A DNA stretch of 64,000 bases from Rhabdophis nuchalis (taxonomy: Eukaryota; Chordata; Lepidosauria; Squamata; Natricidae), in assembly GCA_039707465.1 (NCBI GenBank), contig CM077651.1, positions 24,169,019 through 24,233,018 on the forward strand, written 5' to 3'. How positions within the stretch are numbered: the stretch's first letter is position 1; each line of letters begins with the position of its first letter. The notes under the pieces were generated by a model. It saw only the letters and a program-made list of their open reading frames with translations. It was not told where the DNA came from and did not search any database. Positions 22,100-34,027 of the stretch are shown piece after piece. Both the position numbers and the translations under genes were made by a program.

Positions 22100-23668
22100 G
22101 ATCACATCCCGCCCAAACCCTACCGCCCGGTTTTAGATGGAGTGACCTCTACTGCAGTCTAGCCACGGAGGAGCCGGGCACCTGGATAGCCAAAGCCTTC
22201 CCCCCCCCCCCTTCCCACGCCACCCTCCAAAGCTGCCAGCCCTTCGGCTCCTGGAACCGGGGGTAGCCCTTCGGGTAGCCCAGCTAGTCAAGAGAGCGCT
22301 CCCGGGGAGAGGGGGTGCCGCCCTGGCGGGATCTACCAAGAGGTCGGCGCGCGCCGAAGGAAGCGAAGCCACGAGGGCGCTTCGCTCTCCAGACACCGCC
22401 ACGCATCGCTCTTTGTTGTCACGGCTGCCCGAAGCGCCGTTTTTCACACGAGTCACCTTTCCCGTCCGGAAGGTCAAATCGTGTGGAGCCGACGAGGGAT
22501 GCCCGAGGAAGGGAGGGTTGGGGGCTACAAGTTGGGAGGGTCCGAGGGACACCACGCCGCCGCCGCCGGTTCGGAGCCTCGGGTGCCAAAGGCGTTAATC
22601 CCAACCAAGAGACTTTCCGGAGCTGGGAGGCAAATCCAGACGGCAGGTTATTTAACTTCGCTTCCTTTCCCGCCTTTGAGGGGCTCCGGAGTCTTGTCTT
22701 CCCTCGCGCCCCGTTTCTTTCCCTCAAGAGTCGCCCCTTCCTCGTCTCTCTCCCCCCCCCTCGCTCTCCCACACCCACGTTTGGCGCCATCTCCCTCCCA
22801 TTTCCTCCAAATCGCCCGGGCACCTTCTTTCTCTCTCGCCCCACCCTCTCCCCCACTCCACCCCACGCGCTCCCCTCGTCGTCGCGCGCGCGCTGAGCGG
22901 CGGTCACAAAAGCCCCGCTTGGAAGGCGAGGGGGAGGGGGGGCGGCCGCTTGTGTGGCTTCCCTCGCGCCGGCCGAGCCTTTCTCATCAATCGCACCGAC
23001 GACCCCCCCTCCCCTCCATCATCCACCCCTCCGCCACCTTGTTGTTGCCGCCTCCTCCTGTCCCCCCCACCCCCCAAAAAAACACCCGCTTGTTGTTACT
23101 GGTTTTTTGTGTCGGGTTTGGGAATCGCCCCGCCACCCACGCCCCAAGGACAAATCCCCTCCCTCGGTTGCCTTGGGAAGGGAGAGGGAGGGTGTGCGTG
23201 TGTGTGTGTGTGTATGTGGCGGGGTGTCGGCAAGGGTGGGACCGAAGTGCCTTCATATGAAGTCTTTTTCTCTCAGGAGCCGAAGCGGACACTTTCCAGA
23301 TGCTGCTTTCCGAAGCACTCGGCGGCACCTCTGAGGAGGAGGAGGAAGACGCGGCGGTGACCCGAGCGATGGAAGCGGCAATTGCCGCCGCCATGGAGAA
23401 GCGGGCATGAGCCCGGCGTCGTGGAGGCACCGTCGCAATCTTAAACAGACCGCCGCCGCCGCTGCTGCTTCGGCTGCCGCTTGTTGCTTTTGCTTCGGTC
23501 CGAAGCCCTCGGAGGCTTCATGGGTGGTGACCCCGTGACTTTAACCGCCCTTGCCCTTGGCCCGTGAGGCGATGGGGTCGCGCCTAGGCTGAGCCGAGCC
23601 AAGCCCGGCGCCCTTTCCGCGGTGAGCTTGAGCCGGGCGCCCCAGGAAAGCGCGGGAACCGAGGGGCC
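22100..23668 (+). promoter_or_regulatory. FGF14: CpG-rich promoter and 5' leader of FGF14-1A
   Basis: Base composition shifts abruptly from AT-rich flanks to a GC-rich, CpG-dense tract with GGGCGG-type Sp1 boxes (for example the G-run into 'gggcggccgc' near 22935), CCG triplet runs near 22556 and 23449, C/T-rich tracts and a short GT run (23191-23212). No clear TATA box sits at a fixed distance from a start, as expected of a CpG-island promoter. The transcription start cannot be placed from sequence. Long ORFs in this tract (such as 22481-23260) are stop-poor because of GC content and look non-coding. 'agtctttttctctcag' ending at 23276 is a good-looking splice acceptor, so an upstream non-coding exon is possible. 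Confidence 0.8.
23257..23592 (+). other. Cluster of five small upstream ORFs
   Basis: Between the CpG island and the FGF14 start are uORFs at 23257-23334 (25 codons), 23300-23410 (36 codons, acidic EEEEED run), 23407-23538 (43 codons), 23520-23567 (15 codons) and 23572-23592 (6 codons). The second is in frame with the FGF14 start but ends in TGA; inside it, ATG 23393 sits in a near-ideal GCCGCCGCCATGG context and would make only MEKRA. If the leader includes this region, ribosomes must pass several AUGs, suggesting translational damping. Whether the transcript starts upstream of them is unknown. Confidence 0.6.
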
Positions 23669-23864
23669 ATGGCTGCGGCCATCGCCAGCGGTCTGATCCG
23701 CCAGAAGCGCCAAGCGCGCGACTTGCAGCATTGGGACCGGCCTTCGGCCAACAGGAGGCGCAACAGCCCCAGCAAGAACCGCGGGCTTTGCAATGGCAAC
23801 CTGGTGGATATCTTCTCCAAGGTCCGCATCTTTGGGCTCAAGAAGAGGAGGTTGCGGCGCCAAG
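23669..23864 (+). CDS. FGF14: FGF14 (FHF4) exon 1A, start of coding sequence
   Basis: Encodes the first 65 residues plus one base of codon 66 of the A-type isoform. The start MAAAIASGLIRQKRQAR is the shared A-type FHF N terminus; 'KNRGLCNGNLVDIFSKVRIF' and the basic 'GLKKRRLRRQ' end are those of FGF14 and not of FGF12 or FGF13. In A-type FHFs this peptide enters the sodium-channel pore region and causes long-term inactivation; the basic cluster may also act in nuclear localisation. There is no signal peptide, in keeping with FHFs staying intracellular. The start context is gggGCCATGG. The exon ends CGCCAAG before gtgtgt; the split GAT codon is completed by exon 2. Compared with the mammalian peptide as I recall it, there is one extra residue (RDLQHW versus REQHW) and two serine-to-asparagine changes in the linker. 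Confidence 0.97.
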
Positions 23865-24021
23865 GTGTGTGTGTGCTTGTGTGCGCTTGTGTGCTTTCTG
23901 TCCGTCTATCTCTTGTGTACGCCTGTGTTGTGCTTTGAAACGAAAGTCCTGAATTGTGGCTGCTCACAAGTTGGGGCTATAAGAGTAGTCTTCGTCTAGC
24001 CGCCGCGGTTGAGCCCAACGT

Positions 24022-24320
24022 GTTATGTTGCTAAGTGAGAAATGGGTGAAGTGAGTTTTGCCCCGTTTTACAACTTGGCTTGCCAACCCTGGTGAAGCGA
24101 ATCCATTGCAGGTATTAAAATTACCAAAATAGGGATTAAGTGAATCTGGCTTCCTCCTTGACTCTTGGAAGATCGCAAAAGTGACCTCCCCCCAGGACAG
24201 TGCAACGGTCATAAATGTGAGTCAGTTGTCAAGCATCTGAATGTAAGTCACGTGGCCATGGGGCCGTTGTAACTTTGAACGGTTGCTAAGCAAACTGTTG
24301 TAAGTTGAGGACTGCCTGTA
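24022..24320 (+). mobile_element. TACAGGTA...TACCTGTA MITE, 5'-eroded
   Basis: Shares 'gaatctggcttcc', 'gacagtgcaacggtcataaa', 'gtcaagcatctgaatg' and 'ccgttgtaactttgaacggt' with the family and ends 'ttgaggactgcctgta'. The left end is lost. It begins about 160 bp after the exon 1A donor. Confidence 0.75.
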
Positions 24321-27300
24321 CCCTGTGGGAAAAGGACAGAGAAAATGAATGAGGAAATAAACAAATAAATAAGTGAAATACTGTACCCCATAACCCGTAC
24401 CTTCTTGATGCTTCCATTAGGACTTGGGGTAGTGGGAAAAAAGGCTCCCCCATTTCATTTGTTGTTTTAGGGGGCTCTGCCCATTCTAGAGAGGCTATTT
24501 TGAGTCAATTTGTCAGAAGTAGTTCCCATGCTTTTATTAGGCAGTAATCTGAAACAAGTTTTCCACCAAGAGCATGCATGTGAACAAATGTCTAAACTCC
24601 CTACCTATTAAATCATATTTGGTGTGTAAATGGTACAGTTCTATGTTAAAAAGTCAATTTAATTATAATCAATAATCAAGCTAACCACTGAGATGCTGAT
24701 AGTGGTTATAACACTTTATATAAATGAGGGAACAAAGAGTCCACCAAATCTACGTTTTCAGTACTTGGATTACAAGTACTATGTTCCAAACGCTGCAATA
24801 TTTGGTGAAGTGATTGGGAAAGGTGCTTTCAATAAATTCATTTACTTTTGATGTAGTCAAGAGTATTATATTAAAAAAAAGTCTGGCCTTGCGCCTTCTG
24901 ATTTGCCCATCATCTGTGCTACTAATGCATATGATGGTCTGGTAAGATTATCAATATTTCAGATTAATTAGAACAGGTATGTGGCATTGTGTAAATGGGA
25001 TCCCTTATGCCATTTTATTTTCATGCAGAACAAAATGCTTAAAAAGCATTTCCCCACACATGTTTTAGTTGAGCTGGGTGAGCTCTCAGAGGGCTTAAAG
25101 TACAACAGAAAATGTTGCTTTTTGAGATCTGTGAACAGTATTCTAACTTGTTTCCAATCCAATCGTGTGAAAATGGTTAAGACACCTTGAAGCCCTGTAG
25201 AGATAACAAGGAAAAAAATAGCATGTGTACTGTAAGACAAAATCAGTAATGGAAAAACCATATGATGTAAAAAGTAAATCTACAAAACCATTGCTTGATT
25301 TTGCTCATTGCTTTCATTTCCCCTAGAAGATTATTTGTTTTAATGATAAACATAACAAGATCAATTTGAAGGCGATTTTTCTAATGTAAAAGAGCATTTA
25401 TAATTTTTCTAGTACTAACAATTTGTGTGGAGAATGGAAAATAAGCCTGATGAGAGAAAAAAGCGGGCCAGTATACTAAGATTTTCAAAAGATAAACATG
25501 AAAAAATGTGACAATTTGAGTTGGGATAATAAATGTAGCATTCAGTATATTTTGAGTTATTTTCAAAAATTAACAAATGAGCAAGACGTGTTAGACATTT
25601 GATGGCACTGTAACTTTAAGTATTCAGAGAAATTGAAGTGGAGAACCCTTAATGAGTAAATATAGGGAAATTCCAATTCCATAACAACCTGTCTTTGCAA
25701 GCTAAGGCAGGGCTCACTCTGATCATGTTGACTTTTAGTAATTGTCTTCCTTTGCATTCTGGGACACACGATCAGATTTTGGGATATCCCCTTAACACTT
25801 GCCTCCTCCTCTTCAATTTTATATTCATTTTATTCCCTTTCTGTGAACAATACAGCACTACTTGGTCTCCACCTCATCTTCAATTTATTATTCTGTATTT
25901 CTTTTCACCTGTGCAATTACCAAGCTGATTTTCCAGGGCAAAGAGCTATAACTTAGGAAATCTTTGGACAAGTTAATATACCACACATTGTGTATTTTTA
26001 TTTTTCTCTCTCATGCTCTCTGTGTTCATAGTTCAGTGGCTACAATGATGACATGATGGCTTATATATTCTCTGTCTACAAATGAATTTGACCAAAACAT
26101 AAGCATATCGTACAGAGAAGTGTGATTAAAAAAAGCTGCTCTTGTGGTTTAGAGAATTTCCTATTTCCCATTCTGGTTACATCTTATAATACCAAGGGTC
26201 AAAGTTCATATTATCCATGCCCATAGAAAAATAGAAATTTGATTTCTCCCAAGATGTTTCCCCACTTTTACTTGTAAATTCTGCATGTGTTTTTATTTTT
26301 CTTTTATATGAAGAAAAATATTGATCAAATTACCAAATGTACTAGCGAGCAATACTAAAATGTTTGCCTTGGCTAAGAATTCGATCTATACTGCTTTCTA
26401 GTGCTTAAGTTACACTTAAGAAGTTTTACTAGTATAAAGAAGACTAAAAAATAACTTTAAATCAAGAATAAAAGGAGTTTTAAAGCTTTAAACTGTCATT
26501 ACAAGTGTGATTTAGCAATGTAGCTAAAATGTTAGTGTGAATTTCTGGCAGTTGCAGCTACTGTATGTAGAATACTAAACATAGTTACAGATTATTGAAA
26601 TAAAGTACAGATAGAATAGTGATGTGTATAATTTCTAAATTCTATGGCTGCTTAATAGCAATTTTGTCAACAAAACAACATTAATGGATCAATTTACCAC
26701 CACGCTTTTTTAGTTTATACCAAAGGCATTGGAAGGCTTAGCAATTTTGCATAATTTGTATTTTGAAAGTTGTAAGAAAGAGATTTCTCATGAAATGTAA
26801 TGTTTGCCAATCTTTAATTTATGACATGCAATTAATAATACAATATTCTGCATTTTTATAAAATAAAATGACACTAATAGTAGCATATACTTTCAGTGTT
26901 TAGATACGGGGATGAGCTATGCATGATATCCATTTATATTTGTTTAAGATTATCCAATGAAAGAGGAACTGTATTCAATGAAAGAGGAATTGCATTCAAC
27001 AATATATCTATAAAATTAAAGTGAATGAATTGCTAGCCTTAAATCATAATGTTTATTATGTCAATAATGGTCTTAAATAAAAGTAACATAAAATAGACAT
27101 TGATTATGTTAGAATGCAGGACATCCAACATGTCCAAGTCATAAAGCTGATTAATTCTCTATTAGGAAATGCTTCTTCAGCCACGCACTATCATTTCAAA
27201 AGATAAAGAAGATGAAAACATTGAATGTATATTTGTGTAATATTGTAATTTATTCATTCATCTTCATTCAAGCCATTCCCTTTTTTGTATTTCAGTATTC

Positions 27301-30300
27301 AAATATAGAATATTTATAGAGACTGTTCCTAGAAACCATTTGTAAAATGTTTGTTTTTTCTTTTTAACTCTTTTGTTTTAAATAATAAATCTAGTAGATA
27401 TGAGAATATGACCATATCCCTTGATTTTTTACAATATAAAATATATTTGCTTCCTTAATATGATGGTTTAGTTGATTTAACTTTAAAAACAAAAATCATT
27501 ATTTTCCAAAACATGTACTTTAAAAATGGAAAATATTGACAAATCTTTTCTTTCCTCATATATAATATGCAGTTATATAAACAACTATTCATGCTTAAGT
27601 TTTATTTTGATATATTTTTATTGCTTGTAAGGAAAAAAAGCTTCCTTTGCAGACATCTTAAGCTCATCACAAATTATTTTCCAGGTCCACAAGTTGTGTG
27701 ACCATTTTGATTGATCTAGGATTGAGACTTGTTTTAAATGGTATGTTGTGAAGGAGCAAACCAGTTCAACTTAATTCAATAATTAGATCTTGATTGGCAA
27801 AGAGTCTGATCTGACATAATGAATTGAATCATAATTAGAAATTAAATATTATTTTAGTTACTAATGATTAACTTCCACTGATATCAGTAGATGTACTTTA
27901 AGTGTGCTATCTTATATGCTGAAGCTTTTCATACTGCAGTTTGGAATGTTTAAGGAACTATATTAGGATTAGGTTGGCATGCAAGCAATTAATTGTGAAC
28001 AACAATTGAAGGAAAGCCCAACATAATTTAATGATAATAATAAATTTTCTAAATGTGTTTGTGGGTAAGGTATAAGCAGAACAAGATGTGCTTATCTTTT
28101 GTTATTGTTTCTGTTGATCTTTTATCCAAATTGAGTCATCCCATCTGCAACCATTAATGCATAAAACGTTCTCAGCCACACTGCTAAGGTACCATGAAAA
28201 ATCATTTTTGTAGAATAAATCCCTAAGTAAACCAAGGTTCTACTCAGATTGTTAAATAGTTTTAGTCAAATTTTACTTATCATTGTTAATGGCTTAAAGT
28301 ATGATTAACTTTTTAATATTTTAAGATGTAGTAATTAAATACAATAAAATAAACTTTGTGTAGTTTTCGGGTATTTATTTGGAAATAAATTCTAATTACT
28401 TTAATGGGGATAATTCTTAGGTAGGTAATATAATTTGCACTTTAGATTGGTTGATTCAGAAGGTTTCTCCCAGATAAGCATGCAAGATTGCAGTCTTAAC
28501 TCAGTTATCATTTGGTTCTAGGATAACAGTTAAGCAGTTAATTACTCTATATTAGAAAATTGAAATGAGAGCATTTTACTAGTTTGCATTTGTATCTTTC
28601 TTAAATGACCAGTTGATAAATTTCATTTTTTTTACAGACGATTGAAGTTCACTGAAAGTGCTATCTTGTTGAAAACAAAACAAAACAGATGCCTGGTTGT
28701 ATGTTTACACTGGCAATATTTTCTTGAATGTCCTATGTACCCTTTGGGTAACTTATATTTCAAATAAAATTTCTAGTCACTCACGTGAGAAATTTCCTGC
28801 AGAATAATACAAATGGCACTCCAAGGAGCTGATTACTTCTGGGAAAATCAGTCAGGAATTAGATTCCTTTTGTAACCTTACTTCACAAAAACATTTGGTA
28901 TATGACAATATATAGCAGTCACGTATCTACATAATGCCATATAATCTACATCGTCTGGGAATATATTTTACTCACACCCAAATATACATCAGTACGTAAT
29001 TAACTAAAACTATGAAACAAGTGTTGTAGATAGATTTTTTTGCCTCTTCTCTTGAAAGAAATTATTTCTTGCTACAATTACACAGTCTTACATGTATAAA
29101 TTACCCATTCATATCATTTTGTTTTAAAAGTATATTATTCTAGTAATATGCTAATTCATGTCTATTTAATGATGCTATCTGGACTTCCTCCTAAATGGTT
29201 CATAGTAAAGAATGTGCTTTCTATAAAGTCCACAAGTTGAGCTCAACTCCTGGTGAATTCATGGAATTCCTTTATTCATTGAAGCCTATCTCACAAAGTG
29301 ATTCTAGGTGGCTCAGAACAACCAATAAAAAAACCAGGATAAAAAGAAAAGAATCTTTCCCCTTAGGTGCCAAACTAAACTATTAATCTCCCAAGCTTTT
29401 ATATCCATGCTCTTCTTCTGCTAGCATAATGGAAGTTTTCTTCTAGGATGTTTTTAGACTTCCTAGTTTAGTATACAGCATTAACATTCACAACTGATAT
29501 CTTACCAAGTATTAATCAGAACCAACCAGCTTAGATTTCTGAGAGTTGATCTGAGGTCAATTGGATGCAATTATCTGTATCCTGCATTGTAATTTTTATT
29601 TTCCTCACCTTTCTGTTTGCAATGAGATTTAATTTAATGAGAAATACAGACTTTTGGATTGTTCTAAAATTGCCTAAGGATAATAAAAAAGAGGCACTGT
29701 TTCATTATTAGATGTTTTCTTGGAGGGTATATTATCTCAAAGAAGCATGCAATGTACAGTAGATGTTAAAACAAATACTATACCACAGTTTTCTGTAGAC
29801 TCTGGAATTCTTTCTGAATATAGGATTTTGTTGCAGACTATTTAATTTGTAAAGCATTTTCTAAAGACTACAGTAGGACATAGTCAATTATTAGAAAATA
29901 TGTGTGTGTGTATATACACAAATATATTCATATGTATCCATACATGTACATGGATTTTTTTGTTGATAATCTTCACCCACATTCTATTTTTATGTGGTGA
30001 TTAATTTTCAAAATCTCTTTACAGCGTATATTGCAAAGTCAACTTTATGACTGGGTTATTTGATTTGGATGTAATGGGCTGTGAAATCGAGCATATCAGC
30101 ACATAAGACCACCAGAGATATATGAAAGCACAGATGATAGGACTGATGATAGGAAATACTTCTGAATAATAGTGTCATCGCACCTTAACAAATAGCATTT
30201 CTAAAATTAGAGCTTTGGGCATGAGCAAAAGGTATGTTTTTCGATACTGTCTCCTAGTACCAACCATGGCTGTTATTTGGGCCATCATTTCTCATTAAAT

Positions 30301-30904
30301 TCAATTTGACGCTAACAAAGCTTTCATGTGCATAAATGCAGGAAACTAACAATTTCATCTTTAAAAACATTGTATCAATGAAAGATATACAGCCCCTAAC
30401 CCTATGCATAATAATGTATTCTGAATGGCTAGTGTCATGAAATGAAAAATTAGATATGGCTCTGCATTAATCTCTTCTTTGCAAGACACACAAAAGAGAT
30501 ATCATTACCTGCATTTATTTGATGTTCCAGGTAGAGAATATATCAGTTACTGATGTCCAAGGGCCAAAGATATATTGCACATTCTGTCTGTCATTGTTGT
30601 ATATGGCTGTCATGTGCTAGATTGTAGCATTACTTCGAAGAGATGCCCACACTGGAAATATACAGTATGTAGACATTTTTATTTTATTTTTGTGTGTACA
30701 AATGGTGAACAGATGATTAGTGGAAAATTATATAAAACACTTGTATTTTTGATGGGAAATCCTGTTTAAGCACCGATTAATCAGAATTTCTATTATCTAT
30801 AATTAGGGTTTTTGTTTCAATTTGGTAGTTCATGGAAGAATTAAACATTTCAGTTTAGCTCTTGTTCATGGATTAGGAAGAACAGGAAAATATGTTTACA
30901 GAAT
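24321..30904. other. Repeat-poor proximal intron 1
   Basis: About 6.6 kb in which I recognise no SINE, LINE or MITE, unlike the rest of the window. It is AT-rich, with only small chance frames, a 21-bp tandem duplication near 26957-26998 and a short TG/TA run near 29901. Absence of insertions next to a developmental promoter can reflect constraint, but this is an inference. Confidence 0.5.
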
Positions 30905-31515
30905 GTATCATTTATTTTACAGTATTTGTAACCCACTTCAATGCCAACGGAATGTGGTTTACAACATCAAACTAAAAAGATAATAAATAACTAAATCTGA
31001 ATCAATCCATAGAGAGAGAGCTGGAGCCCAATATAAATCAAGAGATGAGTTAACAGTCAACCGAAAGGAAAAACATAGGGATAAAATGGGTAAGCATAGT
31101 GTAGCAAGATGCAGTTTTCAGATACTTCTGCTTTTTTGCATGAGGTGGGGCCTGTCATCTCACTTATGACCTGTGACCAAGAGAGGAGACTCTTCTGCAG
31201 ACCTTTCAACTGGACCAGACAGATTCAGTGGTAGCAAATGTGTCCTATTGCTGCACTGTTTAGAACTTTAAGCACTAGCACTCTGAAATGGAGTTGGGAG
31301 AGTTTTGTTAACCAACACAGCCTATTTAATCATTTCATATTGGCAGGGCAACCTTGCCAGTAATCTTGTCACTATGTTTTATACCAGCTGCAGCTTCTGG
31401 GTCTTCTCCAAAAGCAGGTCCATGTATAGCACATTGAAGTAGTTCAGTCAAAGAGGGCTCAAAGTATGAATCACTAAATTACTGACATTGGGGTATTATC
31501 TCAAAGTGAGGTTGT
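30905..31515 (-). pseudogene. Old L2/CR1-like LINE fragment
   Basis: Minus-strand 31470-31385 still reads as 'LYMDLLLEKTQKLQLV', the equivalent of NALYMGLPLRCTQKQQLVQ in younger copies. The rest is too decayed to align by eye. Similar-looking debris is at 57838-58390 and 62777-63300. Confidence 0.45.
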
Positions 31516-33092
31516 AGGCAGCCAGTTATATACTGTATATAGCAGAGAATGACACTTTACTGACTCTTCTCATTGTTATGTATAAGAGAATTTCCATTGT
31601 TGTACCCCTACCAAGGGAGCTGTGAGTAACAGACATGTTTGCTTCAGTGTTTGTTTGGTTTTTTTTTAAAAAAAAGTTTATGACCAAACAAAACCCTACA
31701 CCTGTACATTTGGATGAAATTACTACTTGAGTTATTTGTAAAAAAAAAAAAAAAAGGTGGGATACAAACAAACAAATCGTTTTGTTGAACATTAAAATTG
31801 TCCCGCAATATTTAATATTTTAGTTATTTATTAAATTTGTATGCCACCCATCTTGCATATGTAATGAACATTGCTCCAGGATTCTCCCAAATACATTAAT
31901 TAGAAATCATTAATTGTTTATTGAGTTTTTTCTTGACTTTCAATTGCTCTGAATCCAAGATCCCTCCAAGTATATGATAGAAATAATAATGTTATAAATG
32001 GTTACATTTTTGTTGGTGCTGAATAATTCTTTTTGATACTTGATTGTTCCTAATGAGCAGCATAAATTAATTTAGGGAGACTGTATAGAAATATCAGGAT
32101 GAACTATTAGTACCCAAATATAGTAAACCTTAGGCAACAACTATTTTTAGCAATTCAGGAGAATATTATTCCAGTTTCAGAATCCCGTAATCTGATCTGT
32201 TCTCTAGAATGTTGAGTTTGGTTATATAATTAATCCATTCTCTTAGATGCTGTTATCAGGTAGGAAATGGAAAGGATAAAATTTTAATAGTAATGTTATA
32301 AATTACTATATGTTGATGAAAGTAGTATAGTTGGGGAATATGGACACTGCCTATATTCCCTAGTGTGTTTTAGATGCTATCATATTCCCTATGTCAATAT
32401 TAGATGTGAAAATATAGTAGAGGTGGCTCAATCATTTTGAATAATCTTTGATGACATTTCTATGCATTTTTTCAGTTTCCTGTTTGATCTCATCGCCATG
32501 ACAATGATAAACAAAATAATGAAAATGCTCTAGCAAAAGCTAATCATCCTCAAAATCAATGGCCTTTGCTGTAATTAACTTATCTTCACTGGGTATGAAC
32601 AGTAACTAAATTTAGCTACATGAGAATCTAACAGTTCTGTAAATCTTACTATACAAGATGCTTAATAGTGCCCATGAGCCTATTTCCCTTTATTTCACAA
32701 TTGACTGGGTTTGTACAACACACTCACCAAGGTCAGCTAAAGAAGTACCAGTAATATTACCAAGTAATAGTTGCATTTATGCAGATGTTAGCTGGGTTAG
32801 CTTTAGCCTTATATTTCTGCTTGCTTGCTGATTTATATTTCATTTAAATCCAGCCTGCTTGGTTAGTTTATGATTCAGTGGATGTATGAATAAATAACAT
32901 TTGGTTAATTCATTAATTCAACATCTTATGCCAGGGAAAGAAACTTTCTAGGCTGTGTCACACTCAATGGGCAAAAGGAGGTATTAATTACATAAAATGT
33001 ACTCTGAACACTTAAGAGGTTAAAGTACTTGGTGCAGCACAAAAAAAAATCCCTCAATTTCCCTTCAGATTATAGTCACTCTGAAATGAGAA
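31516..33092. other. No gene or recognised repeat
   Basis: AT-rich intronic sequence with A-runs near 31740; no supported element. Confidence 0.5.
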
Positions 33093-33335
33093 GAAGTACA
33101 TTTCATATTTAGCAACCACAACTGGGATTAGCAACGTGGTTATTAAATGAAGTACCTGTAGTTGCTAAGTGAAACTCTGACAGTGCTTATGCTCTTATTT
33201 CAGTTTTCCTTTCTTTAGAAAGTCATAAATGAGAGGATTGCTGGTAAAATTACATTTTGATCACTGTTGTAACTATGATCATTCACTAAGTGAGGCAATC
33301 ACTAAACTAAGATTACCTGTTGTTTTATTGGATAT
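33093..33335 (+). mobile_element. TACAGGTA MITE, ancient copy
   Basis: 'gttgctaagtgaaactctga', 'agtcataaatgagagg', 'cattttgatcactgttgtaa' and a terminal 'gattacctgt' line up loosely with the copy that follows, but divergence is high. Confidence 0.5.
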
Positions 33336-33467
33336 CATATTATCCATTAATCTGTCTGGAAGACTGCATGGGACTCTTGGACTTGGATACACTTGCTATG
33401 GAACAGTTAGGTGAAACCCATGTCCTCCTATACATTGGATAGGATTTTATAGGTTAATCATGTAAAA

Positions 33468-33840
33468 TACAGGTAACCTTAACATACAACCACCACTGAG
33501 CCCAGAATGTCTGTTGCTAAGCAAGAGAGTTGTTAAGTGAATTTCAATCCATTTTACAACCTTTCTTGCCACAGTTGTTAAGTGAATCACTGCAGTTGTT
33601 AAGTTAATAATGGAGTTGCTAAGGAAATCTGGCTTCCCCATTGACTTTGCTTGTCAGAAGGCCGTAAAAACCGTCATAAATTCATGCCAGTTGCCAAGCA
33701 TACAAATTTTGATCAGATGACCATAAGGATGCTGCAACAGTCATAAAGTTTGAAGAACGGTAATAAGTCAATTATTTCATTGCCGTTATAATTTTGAACA
33801 GTCACTAAACAAATGGCTGCAAGTTGTACATGGGACCCTA
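33468..33840 (+). mobile_element. TACAGGTA MITE, fullest copy
   Basis: Starts 'tacaggtaaccttaacatac' and carries internal repeated 'gttgttaagtgaatt/gttgttaagttaat' units, 'aatctggcttccccattgac', 'ccataaggatgctgcaaca' and a decayed end near 'ggctgcaagttgtac'. The ends resemble the terminal inverse seen at 24300-24320. No transposase; superfamily not assigned. Confidence 0.75.
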
Positions 33841-34027
33841 AATCATGCAAGCACTCACAGTTTTCAGGATATAATTACATGGCATAATAAACAAATAGTG
33901 ACTGTACGATGGCTATGCATTGTTTGTGCTAGGATGTAAGTATTTTGTTTCTAATCATCCTAGTCATCATTTCTTCCTCCCATTGAGGAAGACCTGTTGT
34001 TCTTTTAAGGTGAACTTTTAGTCCTAA

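Noticed and set aside
22481..23260. 259-codon ORF in the CpG island
   Set aside because: The region is stop-poor because of GC richness; long frames exist on both strands and in several phases, and the text is low-complexity (P, S, R runs) with no family resemblance.
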